A stretch of DNA of 64,000 nt from Heloderma charlesbogerti (GCA_026122225.1 JANEZZ010000982.1:739501-803500); one strand, 5' to 3'; numbered from the stretch's first letter, positions 1 through 10,168 are shown. A program made the numbers and translations. The notes: generated by a model from the letters alone, not told the origin.

Positions 1-829
1 TTTTGCCTATACTGTTAACAGCCGAGAGGGTGGGGGGAGACACAGAATTCCTACCCCCCTCTGTTCCCCCCTCCACTGCATACCAATCAGATATTGTCTG
101 AGAGTTCTAAAGCGGAATTCACTCCCACTCACAAACTCGATTCTGAACTAAACCAAATTCAGAGTCAGCTACTGGAAGAAGGATGCAGGCTGCAAATGTT
201 TGAAGAGATTGCACAAATCCCATGGTAAATAATGGGGAAAAAAGATGAATGATGACAATGCCCCTTGTTAGAAAGATGATGTCCAACTCCTTTATAAGCG
301 TGCTAGTCCTACTTGAAAAAGGCCAGCGAAGCAAACTTTTTTTATTGTTGACTTCATGCTTTTGTTCTACTGACATTGCCAGCCGGAGAAGGAGGAAGAA
401 GCTCTGAGAATGATGAGCCAAATCGTGTTTGAGGCAGACCTCAAACACCTTTTGGCCCATTATAATTAATTTGGGGCTTATAATGAAAAGCAGTCATGAC
501 TAAATAAGATTTTTATGGTTAATAATCTGATTTTCACTGGGGCGTGGCAGGGGGTGGGGGAGCAGGTAGCCAGATACCTAAAACCTATAATTTGCACCTG
601 CAATTAATTGCATCTGAAGTTGTCTGCCATTATTATTATTTTTACAAAATCACAACATTGCTTGGCAGGTGCCTGCTTAAAAATGTGGCCCAAATGCCTG
701 TGTATAGCTGTCAGGACAGCTATTCCAGAGCAACTTTCAGGGACATTGCATTTTTCTATTCCTGTGTCTGAAGATATTGAGTATATATACAACATTTGTT
801 TAGAACTCAGAGACCCATTATATCCATGA
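1..829. other. SOX5 upstream intron, no recognised element
   Basis: This is the window edge, inside the intron that precedes the first readable SOX5 exon. I see no coding signature, RNA gene or clear repeat. Open frames on both strands are short and have no recognisable domain. Confidence 0.5.
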
Positions 830-950
830 TCTTTCTGTAATCTTTTATGTTTTAATTATAACTTTGTTGTTCAATCTGTATTTTACTGTTAGTTGCCTTG
901 AGCACTATTTTTAGTAGGAAAGGTGGGATATAAATTTAATAAACAAACAA
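830..950 (+). mobile_element. L2/CR1-like LINE 3' tail
   Basis: The segment ends in the typical reptile LINE 3' signature, GAAAGGTGGGATATAAAT-like, followed by an AATAAACAAACAA tail. Only the non-coding 3' end is present, as expected for a 5'-truncated insertion. The same tail recurs at 9018-9187 and in reverse at several other places in the window. Confidence 0.75.
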
Positions 951-954
951 CCCC

Positions 955-1045
955 ATAAGGGAGGTTAGTATTAGTATCCCCACGTTGCAGATGAGAGGCA
1001 CTGATGCTAACAGGCAATCTCTTACCAAGGTGAGTTCATTGCACA
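955..1045 (-). mobile_element. MIR/CORE-like SINE remnant
   Basis: The segment resembles the reverse complement of the MIR/CORE segment: a stretch near TATCCCCACGTTGCAGATGAG, then a CTTACCAAGG-like block. It is short and diverged, so the call is tentative. Confidence 0.3.
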
Positions 1046-1618
1046 TGCAAGATATTAATTGTAGGTGCACCTGTTCATACTCATAGCCACTGTGATATTC
1101 CACACAACTTGCCATAGGAATTATGATTACACATAACCAGGCTATAAGATGCCAAAGGTAGTGGCAGGGTAGGATGAACAGATCTGAGTCTGCTTCACTT
1201 TCTGTCTTATTCACATCTTTTCTGCATGAGTTCGTGCATGTTTTCTTCCCCCCTTAATGTCTATACCAAAAAATCATACATATTTTCATGCACATGACAA
1301 TTTCTATGCATTTGTATATGCAATTTTCCCTAATGTAGACATTGTATATGCCTTTTTAATCATAGAGCTGTATTGCAACGCGTGGAAGAGTGTAAAAATT
1401 GAAGGATAATTGCATTCTGGTTCACGTTTATTTAGGAAAGTGCGGATTAGGTTGGTTCATATTAAAATGTGAATGAAACTAATTTCTCCCCTATGCCTAT
1501 TGGCAGGCTTCTCGTAAGAGGCTCAGGGTGATCATACCTTTCTCAGTTTCTCTAGCACTTTTATAAGTGGTTTGTTTGTTTTTAATCCTTCCCATGTTCC
1601 ATTTTCAGGCATAGAAAG
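1046..1618. other. unannotated intronic sequence
   Basis: This is AT-rich intronic DNA with no recognised repeat, exon or RNA gene. Confidence 0.4.
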
Positions 1619-1814
1619 TTTCCTTGTACCAGGCCAGACTCTTTGTCCATGTAGCCAACTATTGGCTAATCTTGACCAGTAGCAGCTCTCTAGCATTTCA
1701 GGGCAGGCAGGGGTCTTTCCTAGCCCTACCTGGAGAGGTTACATTTCCTAGCCAGGGCCTGAACCTGGGAGATTCTGTATACAAAGCCTGTACTTTACCA
1801 CTTAGTTCCTCTCC
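1619..1814 (-). mobile_element. tRNA-derived SINE, inverted
   Basis: Read on the minus strand it has a tRNA-like head with a B-box region (GGTTCAGGCCC-like), a body, and a tail related to the LINE 3' motif GGTCTGACTCAGTATAAGG. Related copies lie at 3981-4137, 33045-33243 and, split, at 42560-43114. The 33045 copy is the best preserved and allows this one to be recognised. Confidence 0.65.
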
Positions 1815-2069
1815 TCTCCAATGAGATGGTTTAAAGTAAAAAAACAGCTCTCAGAGAGAAAGACTGTGGGCTCATTCACATGCCCTGGTTATTGTGGATT
1901 ATTTTGTTTCATTTTTAATTTTTTTAAAAACCCTAACATCATCATCACTGTCATCATAACATCAGTCTTTGAAAAATACCAAAACAGTAAAATCAAGTTC
2001 TCAAAATCCCTGTTCTAAGGCCGCAGGGCAACTACAGCAAGGGGAAGGGGGAGGAGAAAGGCATGGGAG
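1815..2069. other. unannotated intronic sequence
   Basis: A T-rich stretch and a short purine-rich run are present. No gene or clear repeat is visible. Confidence 0.35.
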
Positions 2070-2790
2070 AATAAAATTCCTAAAAGTCAGCAGATTAAGG
2101 GCCAGGAGGGTGTCTTTGGACATCATCAAGGTACCACCACAGAAAAGGCCCTGTCACTAGTGACCATGAAGGATGTCCAGATTTTATGAAATCCATCCCA
2201 TGTGTGTTTTGTGGATTGTGCTGTGTCATTTGTTCCAGCGCCCGTTCACAGACAGATTCAATTTTTTTCGTTATGTGGAAAAATATGCAAATAATTCTGT
2301 AAGAGGGTTCGCAACAATTTACGTAATTTATGTTCGTATGTAACATTTAATGTATCGTCCCCCATTCCATTCAACTTTTCTCCACATATGTTTACCAGTC
2401 TTGGCAGAAACGTGCATATTTTCCTTTGAATAAGTTTGCATAAATTTCCAAAAAGAAAGAAATAAGCTCCCAAAGTCTACAGACTCTGCGTGGCCCTGAG
2501 GAGGCCAGTCCACAGCGGATTTTGCAGGTCAGATTCTTAGAAATCCAAACTCATTTTAATCTGTCTCAAATTTCTCCAGCGTCCCTAGTCACCACCTGTC
2601 CCAGCTCTGAAGGAGAGAGCACCCAGATTAAGAAAACTAAAAAAGACCTCAGGAAATGAGCACATTCATATGGGATCAAGTGTTCCTTCAGATACCCTGG
2701 TCCCCCAAGCCATATCGAACTATCTAGATTACAACCAGCACTTTGAATGCTTCCTGGAAACAAACTGGGAGACTAAATGCAAAGCAAAGA
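2070..2790 (-). mobile_element. L2-like LINE fragment, inverted, interrupted by a hAT element
   Basis: Both flanks of the hAT insertion at 2168-2587 belong to one inverted L2-like 3' region. The left part contains CCACCACAGAAAAGGCCCTG and the right part continues with CACCACCTGTCCCAGC and CAGATACCCTGGTCCC. The same blocks occur in other inverted L2 copies in this window (23701-24040, 36921-37369, 61358-61725). Confidence 0.7.
2168..2587 (+). mobile_element. hAT-like non-autonomous element inside L2
   Basis: The copy is about 60-70% similar by eye to the one at 27833-28237, sharing blocks such as TGGAAAAATATGCAAATAATT and the 3' end TCTCAAATTTCTCCAGCGTC. The flanks read AGTGACCA and AGTCACCA, an 8-bp duplication with one mismatch, which fits hAT insertion. 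The left terminus is degraded. No transposase is encoded. The L2 sequence resumes immediately after it. Confidence 0.75.
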
Positions 2791-2921
2791 CATATGCTTG
2801 AGATCCTCATGACCTGCTGTGAGCAGGGATAGATGGCACTGGCCACTAGGGATGATTGCTATGACCAACTCAAGGAAAGCTCCAGATATCATGAGGATTT
2901 AAGGTGGAGAGTTGACATTTT

Positions 2922-3307
2922 GGGCATCTCTACACCAGCCTAAAATCCTGCATTTAAAATGGGGCTTTCCGCTTCCATTTTAAATGCAGAATCACAACGA
3001 CTCCCTTTTTCACATGCTTCCTTTTTCCCCTCCCCTTTCCCCATCTTTCTCCCCATATCTGAGCCTTCCACGTCTTTCACTGATCTTGCTCCTCCTCTTG
3101 CCGCTTTTACTCTTTTCACAGAGGGAACTCAAGTGGAACACAGTGGAGTAATTTGGTAACATATTATCTGCGATCTATTTAAAAATGGGACAAAGGGCAT
3201 TTAGTGCAGGAGATGCCTTGAATGATCACGGCATCATGTAAAGAGCCTGCAAACGTCTGTGAAGGAGCAATCTCAATCACAGGATAAAAGCTCAGTGTGA
3301 AGGAGCC
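2922..3307 (+). mobile_element. GGGCATCT short repeat (MITE-like), copy 1
   Basis: One of three copies of a family about 370-390 bp long (others at 6930-7299 and, inverted, 29360-29742). It begins GGGCATCTCTACACCAGCC and ends GTGTGAAGGAGCCC, so the ends form imperfect inverted repeats starting GGGC. A shorter inner inverted repeat around AAAATGGGGCTTTC lies near the left end. It has no coding capacity. The superfamily is unclear; TA-rich 3-bp flanks would suit PIF/Harbinger but are not convincing. Confidence 0.7.
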
Positions 3308-3980
3308 CTTTCACAGTAACCCTCCCGCAATTGTTCTCTGTTTTGCTGTTCAAAACTGAATACTTACCTGTGAAATGCAACTCTATTAATGCACATTTCC
3401 CTTAGCAGAGGTGGCAATCAGATAGAAACCTGAACAGCTGAAAGAAAGAAAAAAGATGTGCTTATTGTGCAAGTCCCTGGACAGCTATTAGAAGCTTTTT
3501 CGTACTGGGAATATATTATTCCTATTAAAACTACCTTGGATTTTATTACCACTGATTTTGTTTTCCCTTTCTGTTTGTCCATTGTAGTTAACTCTGGATT
3601 ATTATTCTTTTTAAAAATCATATTGCACAATAATACTCAGTATGAAATAATTACAAAATGTGTCATCTTGAGGAAAGGATGGCATTAAACTGTTGTAGCA
3701 ACTAAAGCTGTGAAAGCCGATGTCATTGCACGCCAACCATACATTTGGTCATGTCTGATTTGATTAGATTGCGCTATGACTAGAATTAAGACACTTGCCA
3801 CAATCCAGAAAACTCTTTCAGGCACACCCAGTGGGATTTTAATGCATATTATTTTCCTTTGAGTAACAGCCCACTATGCAAAATAGTCTTGACACTCCAC
3901 TGAGTTTCAAAGGTGGCTTCCCATATTGTATCAGGAAGTGGGTGCTGTTATTTAGGGAGGGAAAATTGGTCAGAATTGGT
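3308..3980. other. unannotated intronic sequence
   Basis: This is AT-rich intronic sequence without a recognised repeat or gene. Confidence 0.4.
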
Positions 3981-4137
3981 GATGGTCTATAGCTCGGAGG
4001 TAAAGCACATGATTTGCATGCAAAAAGTTCCAGGTTCAATCCCCAGTATTTCCAGGTAGACTAGGAAGGGCTCCTGTCTGAAATAGTCAATACTGAGCTA
4101 GATGGGCCAAGGGTCTGACTTGGTTTATGTTCCCTGC
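3981..4137 (+). mobile_element. tRNA-derived SINE
   Basis: The tRNA-like head starts around GGTCTATAGCTCGGAGGTAA (A box) and is followed by a B box near CAGGTTCAATCCCCAG. The 3' part contains GAGCTAGATGGGCCAAGGG and GTCTGACTTGG, related to the CR1/L3 LINE tail. It belongs to the family of the inverted copy at 33045-33243. Confidence 0.75.
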
Positions 4138-4164
4138 TTCACACATGGATATAGATGCTAGGTA

Positions 4165-4290
4165 GTTGAACATATGGAACTGCCTTATACTGACTCTGAA
4201 CATTGGTCCGTCTAGCCCAGCATTGTCTACTCCAGCATGAGGCACCTGTGTAGGATCTTAGGCAGAGATCTTTCCCATCACCTAATATAA
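4165..4290 (-). mobile_element. tRNA-derived SINE 3' fragment, inverted
   Basis: Read in reverse, this gives the tail half of the same SINE family (blocks matching CTAGACGGACCAATG and AGTATAAGGCAG). It lies tail-to-tail with the SINE immediately to its left, with about 27 bp between them. Confidence 0.6.
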
Positions 4291-4307
4291 TATGGCCTTA
4301 GATATTT

Positions 4308-4657
4308 GTGAGTTCACAAAAATTCAGGAGGTTCACGACAGATATAAGGAAGTCCTTCTTCACACAGCACGTACTTAAACTATGGTATTCATTTCCACAA
4401 GACATAGTGATGGCCATCACTTTGGATGGCTTTAAAAGGGGACTGGACAAATTCAGGGAAGAGAAGGGTATTAAGCGCTGCTATTCCTGATGGCTGAATG
4501 CTGGGCAACATGGGCGGGAGGGTGCTGTTGCACTCATGTCCTGCTTGTGAATTTCCCCTGGGCAGCTGGTTGGGCACTGTGTGATCAGAAGGCTGGACTA
4601 GATGGACCCTTGGTCTGATCTATCTAGCACAGCTCTTCTTACGTTCTTATATTCTTG
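4308..4657 (+). mobile_element. CR1/L3-type LINE 3' end
   Basis: It translates to the CR1-clade C-terminus (LKLWYSFPQDIVMAITLDGF, FKRGLDKFREE) followed by a 3' end with CTGGACTAGATGGACCC, TTGGTCTGATC and a TTCTTACGTTCTTAT tail. It is 5'-truncated, as most copies are. Relatives lie at 6700-6862, 9690-10168, 10169-10884, 15200-15547, and inverted at 20214-20778 and 55225-55665. Confidence 0.85.
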
Positions 4658-4716
4658 TGAATGGACCTGATCGTGCCAAAATCAAGCTTGATCACCTCAC
4701 CGCACTGCATTAGAGG

Positions 4717-5706
4717 TAGGGATGTACGAAAGTCGCTTACCTTTTCGCGGATTGTGTTCGTGGGGGGGGGAGTCGCTCCGTCCCTCCCCCCGGAATCCTC
4801 AACGGGGGGGGAGGCAATCCGGTCCTCCCCCTCAGAATCCTCGACGGCTGGCTGTGCTCCGCGGCAGCCCTGCGGAGCAACCAGCCAGGCCAGGGCCGTC
4901 TGCAGCCAGATTTCCGGCCGTGGACTGGCTGGTGCGGACACAAATGGCGGCTGCCGTAGCAGCCGCCATTTGTGTCCAGCCAGGGAGCCATGATAGGCTA
5001 TGTAAGTCTTTACATAGCCTATCACGTCTGGATTAAAAAAAAAATATCGGCGTACGCAAATGGCGGCAGCTACAGCAGCCGCCATTTGCGTTCCTTATTT
5101 TTTGCAGTTTTTGTTTACGTAAATATTTATGTAGACTATTATGGCAAAAAAAAGGGGGAATGCAAATAGCGTAGTGGGCGCTATTTGTGTTCCTTTTTTA
5201 TTTGCCATTTTAGCCTACATAAATATGTACGTAGGCTAAAACAGCAAATAAAAAAGGAATGCAAATAGCGCCAACTATGCTATTTGCGTTTCCCTTTTTT
5301 TTTGCCGTAATAGTCTACGTAAATATTTACGTAGACTAAAACGGCGAAAAATAAGGAACGCAAATGGCGGCCGCCATAGCTGCCGCCATTTGCGTACACC
5401 TTTTTTGTTTTTGTTTTTTGATTGGCTTGCCGTGATAGGCAACGTAAAGATAGGCTACGTAGCCTATCACGGCAAAGGCCGGAATGCAAATGGCAGCCGC
5501 AGCAGCCGGTCAAAAGACCAGCCGCTGCTGCCGCCGCCGCTGGAGCCACTGCCATCCGGAACATCCGCCCCAGGTAAGTCTCGTCCCGGGGGGGGGGATC
5601 CGGGGGGCGGGGGGGTGGCAGGCTGTTCCGCCATGGATTTCGGGGGGCCAAATGCCAGTGCATTCGGCCTCACTGAAATCCGTGGCGGAATTCTCCGCTA
5701 TCCCTA
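4717..5706 (+). mobile_element. palindrome-array hAT-like element, copy A
   Basis: At 990 bp this is the longest copy. It starts TAGGGATGTACG and ends CTATCCCTA; flanking octamers ATTAGAGG and GTTAGAGC agree at 6 of 8 positions. After a GC-rich left block, five CAAATGGC/CAAATAGC palindromes (about 4936-4977, 5052-5093, 5161-5190, 5258-5290, 5360-5396) alternate with five TACGTAAATATTTACGTA-type palindromes (4991-5024, 5116-5145, 5208-5243, 5311-5340, 5433-5473). The first has perfect 19-bp arms (GGACACAAATGGCGGCTGC) around a 4-nt loop. A GC-rich right block with GGCCAAATGCCAGTGCATTC closes it. No transposase is encoded. Confidence 0.85.
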
Positions 5707-6052
5707 GTTAGAGCTGATTCATAGTTTCTATTTTAAACTCAGGTACAAAAGGGTTCCTGTGTTTAATTGGCAGAAGGCACAGGTGGCATTGTCAGTTGTG
5801 AAAGGTGCACACATTTTTTCCCCCTGGTAATAAAGACAGAAGCAGCAGTCTGGAAAGAATCAAATGTGTATTGTGGAGAGACTCAGTCACTGAAAATCAC
5901 ATGCACCCTGCACAAGGGATGGTACCATGGGTCAATTTTGCCATTTAAACTTGGGGATTTTGCAGTTCTCTACTGATCATGTGGATTGGAGAATTTTCTC
6001 CACTCTGATTTAAGAGTTTCATAGGAGCACCATTAATGGGGGAACCATCACC
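5707..6052. other. unannotated intronic sequence
   Basis: No exon or recognised repeat is visible. A small perfect palindrome, GGAGAATTTTCTCC, lies near 5988. Confidence 0.35.
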
Positions 6053-6175
6053 ATCATCCATTTATTTGTACACTGCTTTTCCCACAAGATTGTGCCCAAA
6101 GCTGCTCACAACATAGTAAACAAACAGCAGTAAATATAAAACATTTCAAAAAACACAGTAAGAACATTGACAGAT
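6053..6175 (-). mobile_element. L2-like LINE 3' tail, inverted
   Basis: The block TTTATTTGTACACTGCTTTT followed by GCCCAAAGCTGCTCACAAC and an A-rich run is the reverse complement of the usual L2-like 3' end found elsewhere in the window. Confidence 0.55.
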
Positions 6176-6522
6176 AACTGTAGCATCAAGAGGTTAAGAC
6201 ATAATAACTATATCAACCCAACTGACCTAATCCAACAACATAGCATTAAATCGGAGAGAGAAACCCACGCTGCTAATTTTTGTTGTTATTGTAAGCTTTT
6301 GTAAGAGAAGGAGTAAGACAGGGAAATTCAAAGAGGGAAGGAGAAAAAGAGAGAGAAGGAGAGAAGCCAACCAGATGCAGAGGAGGACAAAACTCCTTTA
6401 CCTTTAAGAAGGGTGTAGGAGAGAACATTTCAAAAGGGGCAGATTCTCTTACCCTGGCAAAATTTCTTCTCTACAGCAGTGAATGCAAGAGGAGATATAT
6501 TTGCATGTGGTTACTCTAGCAT
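6176..6522. other. unannotated intronic sequence with purine-rich tract
   Basis: A GA-rich stretch (about 6305-6370) is the only notable feature. Confidence 0.35.
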
Positions 6523-6650
6523 AACCTTCCCAACATGGTGTCCTCCAAAAGTTTTGGACAACAATTCCCATCAGCCCAGCCAGTGTGGCCAATCATCAGG
6601 GATGATGGAAATTGTAGTCAAAAACATCCGGAGGGCACCACAGCGTGCTC
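6523..6650 (+). mobile_element. short hAT-like MITE (ACAATTCCCATCA family)
   Basis: The two halves are complementary: AGTTTTGGACAACAATTCCC on the left pairs with a GGGATGATGGAAATTGTAG-like right half. The same element type is found nested at 34261-34395, where an 8-bp duplication supports hAT-type insertion. Confidence 0.65.
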
Positions 6651-6699
6651 CAGTCTAGAGAGAAAACATTAGACGTATATAGTCCATGTTTGGAAGCAA

Positions 6700-6862
6700 T
6701 ATGCCACTGAATACCATGTCTTAGGGATAACAGTGGGCAAGAACTATTGCCTTCATGGCCATATTTCTGGCTTTCACAGGGGTGTCCAGCTGGTTACTGT
6801 GGCATACAGGATGCTGGAGCAGATGGATGTTGGTTTGATCCATATGGGCCCTTGTTAAGTTC
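6700..6862 (+). mobile_element. CR1/L3-type LINE 3' end
   Basis: The segment carries CAGCTGGTTACTGTGGCATA, GGATGCTGGAGCAGATGGAT and TGGTTTGATCC before a short AGA repeat, aligning with the 3' ends of the L3 copies at 4308-4657 and 15200-15547. Confidence 0.65.
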
Positions 6863-6929
6863 AGAAGAAGAAGAAGAAGAAACAGCAGTGGGTCTCATGT
6901 TGCATTTTGAGATTAGAAGTGGAGTCTAA

Positions 6930-7299
6930 GAGCATCTCTACACCAGCCTAAAATCCCGCATTTCAAATGGGGCTTTCTGCATCCTAAATGTAGGATCATG
7001 ACAGACTCCCTTTATACATGCTTCCTCCCCACCCTTTCCCCCTCCTTTTCACACTTATCTGAGTCTTCCATATGTTTCATTGGTCTAGCTCCTCTCATTC
7101 CAGGTTTTCCTCTTTTCATGAGGGAACTCAAGCGCTGTAATTTGATAGCTCATTATCTCCGATCTTTTAAAAAAAATTGAATAAAAGTAATTTAGTGCGG
7201 GAGACACCCTGGAGGTTGATGATGTCATCTAAAGGCCCCGTAAACTTCTGTGAGTAACCAATCTCAATGGTAGGATAAAAGCTCCATGTGAAGAAGCCC
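6930..7299 (+). mobile_element. GGGCATCT short repeat, copy 2
   Basis: Same family and orientation as 2922-3307. It shares CATCTCTACACCAGCC near the left end, GAGGGAACTCAAG in the middle and CAATCTCAATGGTAGGATAA near the right end, and ends TGTGAAGAAGCCC. Confidence 0.7.
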
Positions 7300-8326
7300 C
7301 AAGTCTGAACTCTGAAGAAGTTGAAATTACCAGCATAGAGAAAATTTGAACTTCCAACATGGAGGCAGATACCTCTGGGAGTGATTGAAAGCAGTCCCTT
7401 GGCAGCTTCTATTCTATACAAACGCCAACCCTAAAAACTGGTGAAAGGTGAAGGCTGGAGTCAAACTATACACTTTTGGCATGTATGAGGACTTGTGTAT
7501 GCCCTATGGGGGTTGATGTGTTTTCTTTGAAGCACCAAACTCCCATGCAGTATCACAAACTGCTTTTGAAACTCCCTCACTTTCAAAAGCAGTTTGATGT
7601 GTGGGGCTTGTTTGTGTTTGTGTGTGTGTGGGGGGGGTCTACTTTTTAAGAAACACAAAAGCAAACGTCGCTGGGGAACATGGACCTAGTTGTGTGGTTC
7701 TTTGGCTCCTAGCCCAGCTACAGAACTCAAGTCTCTGTGTTTCATAAAAAATAATAATTCTGCTCTGCCTCCAAACTAAAGCCCTTTTTTTCTCAATAGA
7801 TGGATGGATATCACTTAAAGTGAGTGACTTGCCTCAGACTTTTCTTTGCATTTGTGCCAATACATGGTGCAAAAACTGTGCTGGCTTTGAATTGCTGCCC
7901 ACTGAATACTATTAGATAACCTCTCATTCTTGCCCACCCGCCTACATGTTAATTAAAGCAAACATTGCTATCTTAACAAGATAACTACTTGTCAAAAAAA
8001 AAACCACTGAAAGAAAAGAAAAACATATTTAAACAGAAAAAAACGCTAAAAAAACAAAACAAAAACAGAACAACAATATTAGGATCCTTTCCAAACCATC
8101 TAATAATGTTATTGGCCAAAAATGAGGAAAGAATAAGAGTTGTTGTTTTAAGTGGAAAATCAACCAAAAGCTAAATGAAAGGTGCAAAGCAAGAAACATG
8201 AAATGATAATTTGCAGGGTAACGTTTGGATCATTCTGCTGTGCAAACCGTCTGTATCAATTAAATCACTGGGATGAGCAGGTGCAGTGGTGAGTGGATGG
8301 AGGAGCAAATTTGATTCAATTCCAAG

Positions 8327-8330
<4 letters not shown>
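7300..8330. other. unannotated intron with a perfect hairpin
   Basis: Arms CAAACTGCTTTTGAAA (7556-7571) and their exact complement (7581-7596) flank a 9-nt loop. A G-run and a short TG repeat follow at about 7608-7640. The remainder is AT-rich with no gene. Confidence 0.5.

Positions 8331-8370
<40 letters not shown>
8331..8370. repeat. (TTA)n microsatellite
   Basis: An uninterrupted trinucleotide TTA/ATT run of about 40 bp. Confidence 0.95.
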
Positions 8371-8371
<1 letters not shown>

Positions 8372-8418
8372 GGCGCTGTGTATAGAAGTTCACTGACTGC
8401 CAATCTGTTTGCAGACTG

Positions 8419-9187
8419 AGTTCGAGGAACATTAGCCTTTCAGGCTCTACATGACCTGGAAGAATCACCTCCTCCCATAGGAACCTGCTGAAGAACTTTG
8501 CTTAGCTTCTGAAGCCTTTCTTTTTGACCCATCGGACAGGAGTTTGGTTGGTGGAGACAAGGGAAAGGAGCTTTTCTGTCATTCCCCTGGCCCCCCAGAA
8601 TTATGGAATACTCTCCCCATGGAGATTTGGCTCCCTCATTGCCTGCTATTTAAGCAAGCATTGAAAACTGAATGATTTCAAAAGACATTTTGTACAGTGC
8701 AATCCAATGCATGTCTACCGAGATGCACAGATACTCCCACTATAGATACATGTGTAGCCTCATAGTGCAATCATATACCCATTGACGGTACAATCCTGTG
8801 CATGTTTAGACAGAAAGAAGTCCTAAAACTCCCAGCATCCCTTCAGCCAGCCATTGTAGGACTTTTTTTTCTGTCTAAGCATGCATAGGATTGCACCTTT
8901 AACTAGGTGGACTAATGGTCGAACTTGGTCTAAGGCATCTTCCTACCTGGGAGTAAATCCCATGTAATAAAATGGGGCTTCCTTCTGAGTAGGCATGTAT
9001 AGGACTGCACCATTAGTTAATTTCTCACAGATTGGCTTTGAGCTCTTCTGCTTCTGCTGTTTTTATTGTTTGTTGGTGTGTTTTTGATTTTGTTTTGTGA
9101 TATCATTTATATGAACATATTGTAAGCCATCTTGAGTGGGCATTTTGCCTAGAAAGGTGGGATATAAATTTTAATATAAATAAATAA
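8419..9187 (+). mobile_element. L2-like LINE 3' region, interrupted
   Basis: The left part (8419-8702) encodes the end of an L2-like ORF and carries CCCCAGAATTATGGAATACT. The right part (9018-9187) is the L2-like 3' UTR with GAAAGGTGGGATATAAATTT and an AATAAATAA tail. The intervening 310 bp is an insertion of palindromic repeat material. Confidence 0.75.
8703..9012. mobile_element. nested palindromic MITE cluster inside L2
   Basis: Outer arms GTGCAATCCAATGCATGTC (about 8704) and the complement of GGCATGTATAGGACTGCAC (about 8993-9011) enclose an inner hairpin. The inner hairpin has left arm ACAATCCTGTGCATGTTTAG and right arm CTAAGCATGCATAGGATTG (about 8807-8898). A short SINE tail (CTAGGTGGACTAATGGTC) lies between. 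The arrangement suggests successive insertions. Confidence 0.6.
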
Positions 9188-9689
9188 GGCTGCAACCCTA
9201 GGATCTATTGAACTCAATGGGACTTCTGAGTAGACATACATAAGACTGTGCTGCAGATAAATATGCTTCTCTTAATATTGGTGTCCCCCTGGCTTCTCCT
9301 TATAATGGTGTCTTGTTTGGGCCCTTGAGCGCCAAAGTATCAGTCCCATACTTGATCGGCTGGTTCCTATGGAGGGGTTATGATGTTTAGCTTTCTCTTT
9401 AAAAAGTTAGTCTCTAGTCCTTTTACTTGTGAAGATATTAGGACAAATCTGCAAGCAGTATTCTACCCAATGGCTCACTAGAAAGTATAGCAATTACATA
9501 GGGGTGATGGATCAATCTATTTCCGGACTGGATCAGACTATTTCTGGACTGTGTCAATTTTGCATGTGTTCAGTCATAAGCCTATTCCATCATATTTCTC
9601 CATTAATTTCCAATCTTTCTTTTTTCCCTCTCTCTTTAAATCTGCACAACAATCCATATTCTTAAATAAGTGTTTTTTTTTAACATATT
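9188..9689. other. unannotated intron with a short palindromic-repeat fragment
   Basis: At 9190-9257 the block GAACTCAATGGGACTTCTG and GAGTAGACATACATAAGAC matches the common reptile palindromic repeat seen at 8703-9012 and 17081-17163. The remainder is unassigned. Confidence 0.45.
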
Positions 9690-10168
9690 TCTCTCAGTGC
9701 AGAGATGGCAGTGATTAAGCAGGAACGCGATTTTGGGGTTGTGCCAACCCCGTGAAGCTGATTGGTGGGGGAGGGGATTCAGGACAGATAAAAGAGGGTG
9801 TATAGTTAAACTATTAAATTTGCTACCACAAGATGTAATGATGGCCACCCATTTGGATGGCTTTAAAAGGGGTTAGACAAATTCCTGGAAGAGAAGGCTA
9901 AAGAGGGTGTATAGTTAAACTATTAAATTTGCTACCACAAGATGTAATGATGGCCACCCATTTGGATGGCTTTAAAAGGGGTTAGACAAATTCCTGGAAG
10001 AGAAGGCTATCAATGGTTACTAGTCCTCAGGACTAGTAACTGTTGCACTTCTTTCCTGCTTGTGGGTTTCCCCTGAGCAGCTGGTTGGCCACTATGTGAA
10101 CAGAATGCTGGCAAGATGGACCCTTGGTCTGATCCCGCATAGCTCTTCTTATGTTCTTATATTGGTGT
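9690..10168 (+). mobile_element. CR1/L3-type LINE 3' end with internal duplication
   Basis: The 3' coding end (block GATGGCCACCCATTTGGATG) is followed by CAGCTGGTTGGCCACTATGT, GATGGACCCTTGGTCTGATC and a TTCTTATGTTCTTAT tail. A 109-bp piece of the coding end is present twice in tandem (see next entry). Confidence 0.85.
9791..10008 (+). repeat. exact 109-bp tandem duplication
   Basis: The segment beginning AAAGAGGGTGTATAGTTAAA occurs at 9791-9899 and again, apparently base-for-base, at 9900-10008. It lies inside the L3 coding end, so it post-dates that insertion. Perfect identity implies it is recent or an assembly artefact. Confidence 0.9.

Noticed and set aside
2843..2860. TAGGGATGATTGC as a hAT start
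   Set aside because: No matching right end with an 8-bp duplication was found downstream.
4639..5085. 148-residue minus-strand frame in copy A
   Set aside because: It lies across GC-rich transposon ends and palindromes. Similar Ala/Arg/Pro-rich frames occur on both strands of every copy, as expected from low stop-codon density.
4936..5473. CRISPR-like array
   Set aside because: Units are palindromes of variable sequence without constant direct repeats and unique spacers, in a vertebrate intron inside a transposon.
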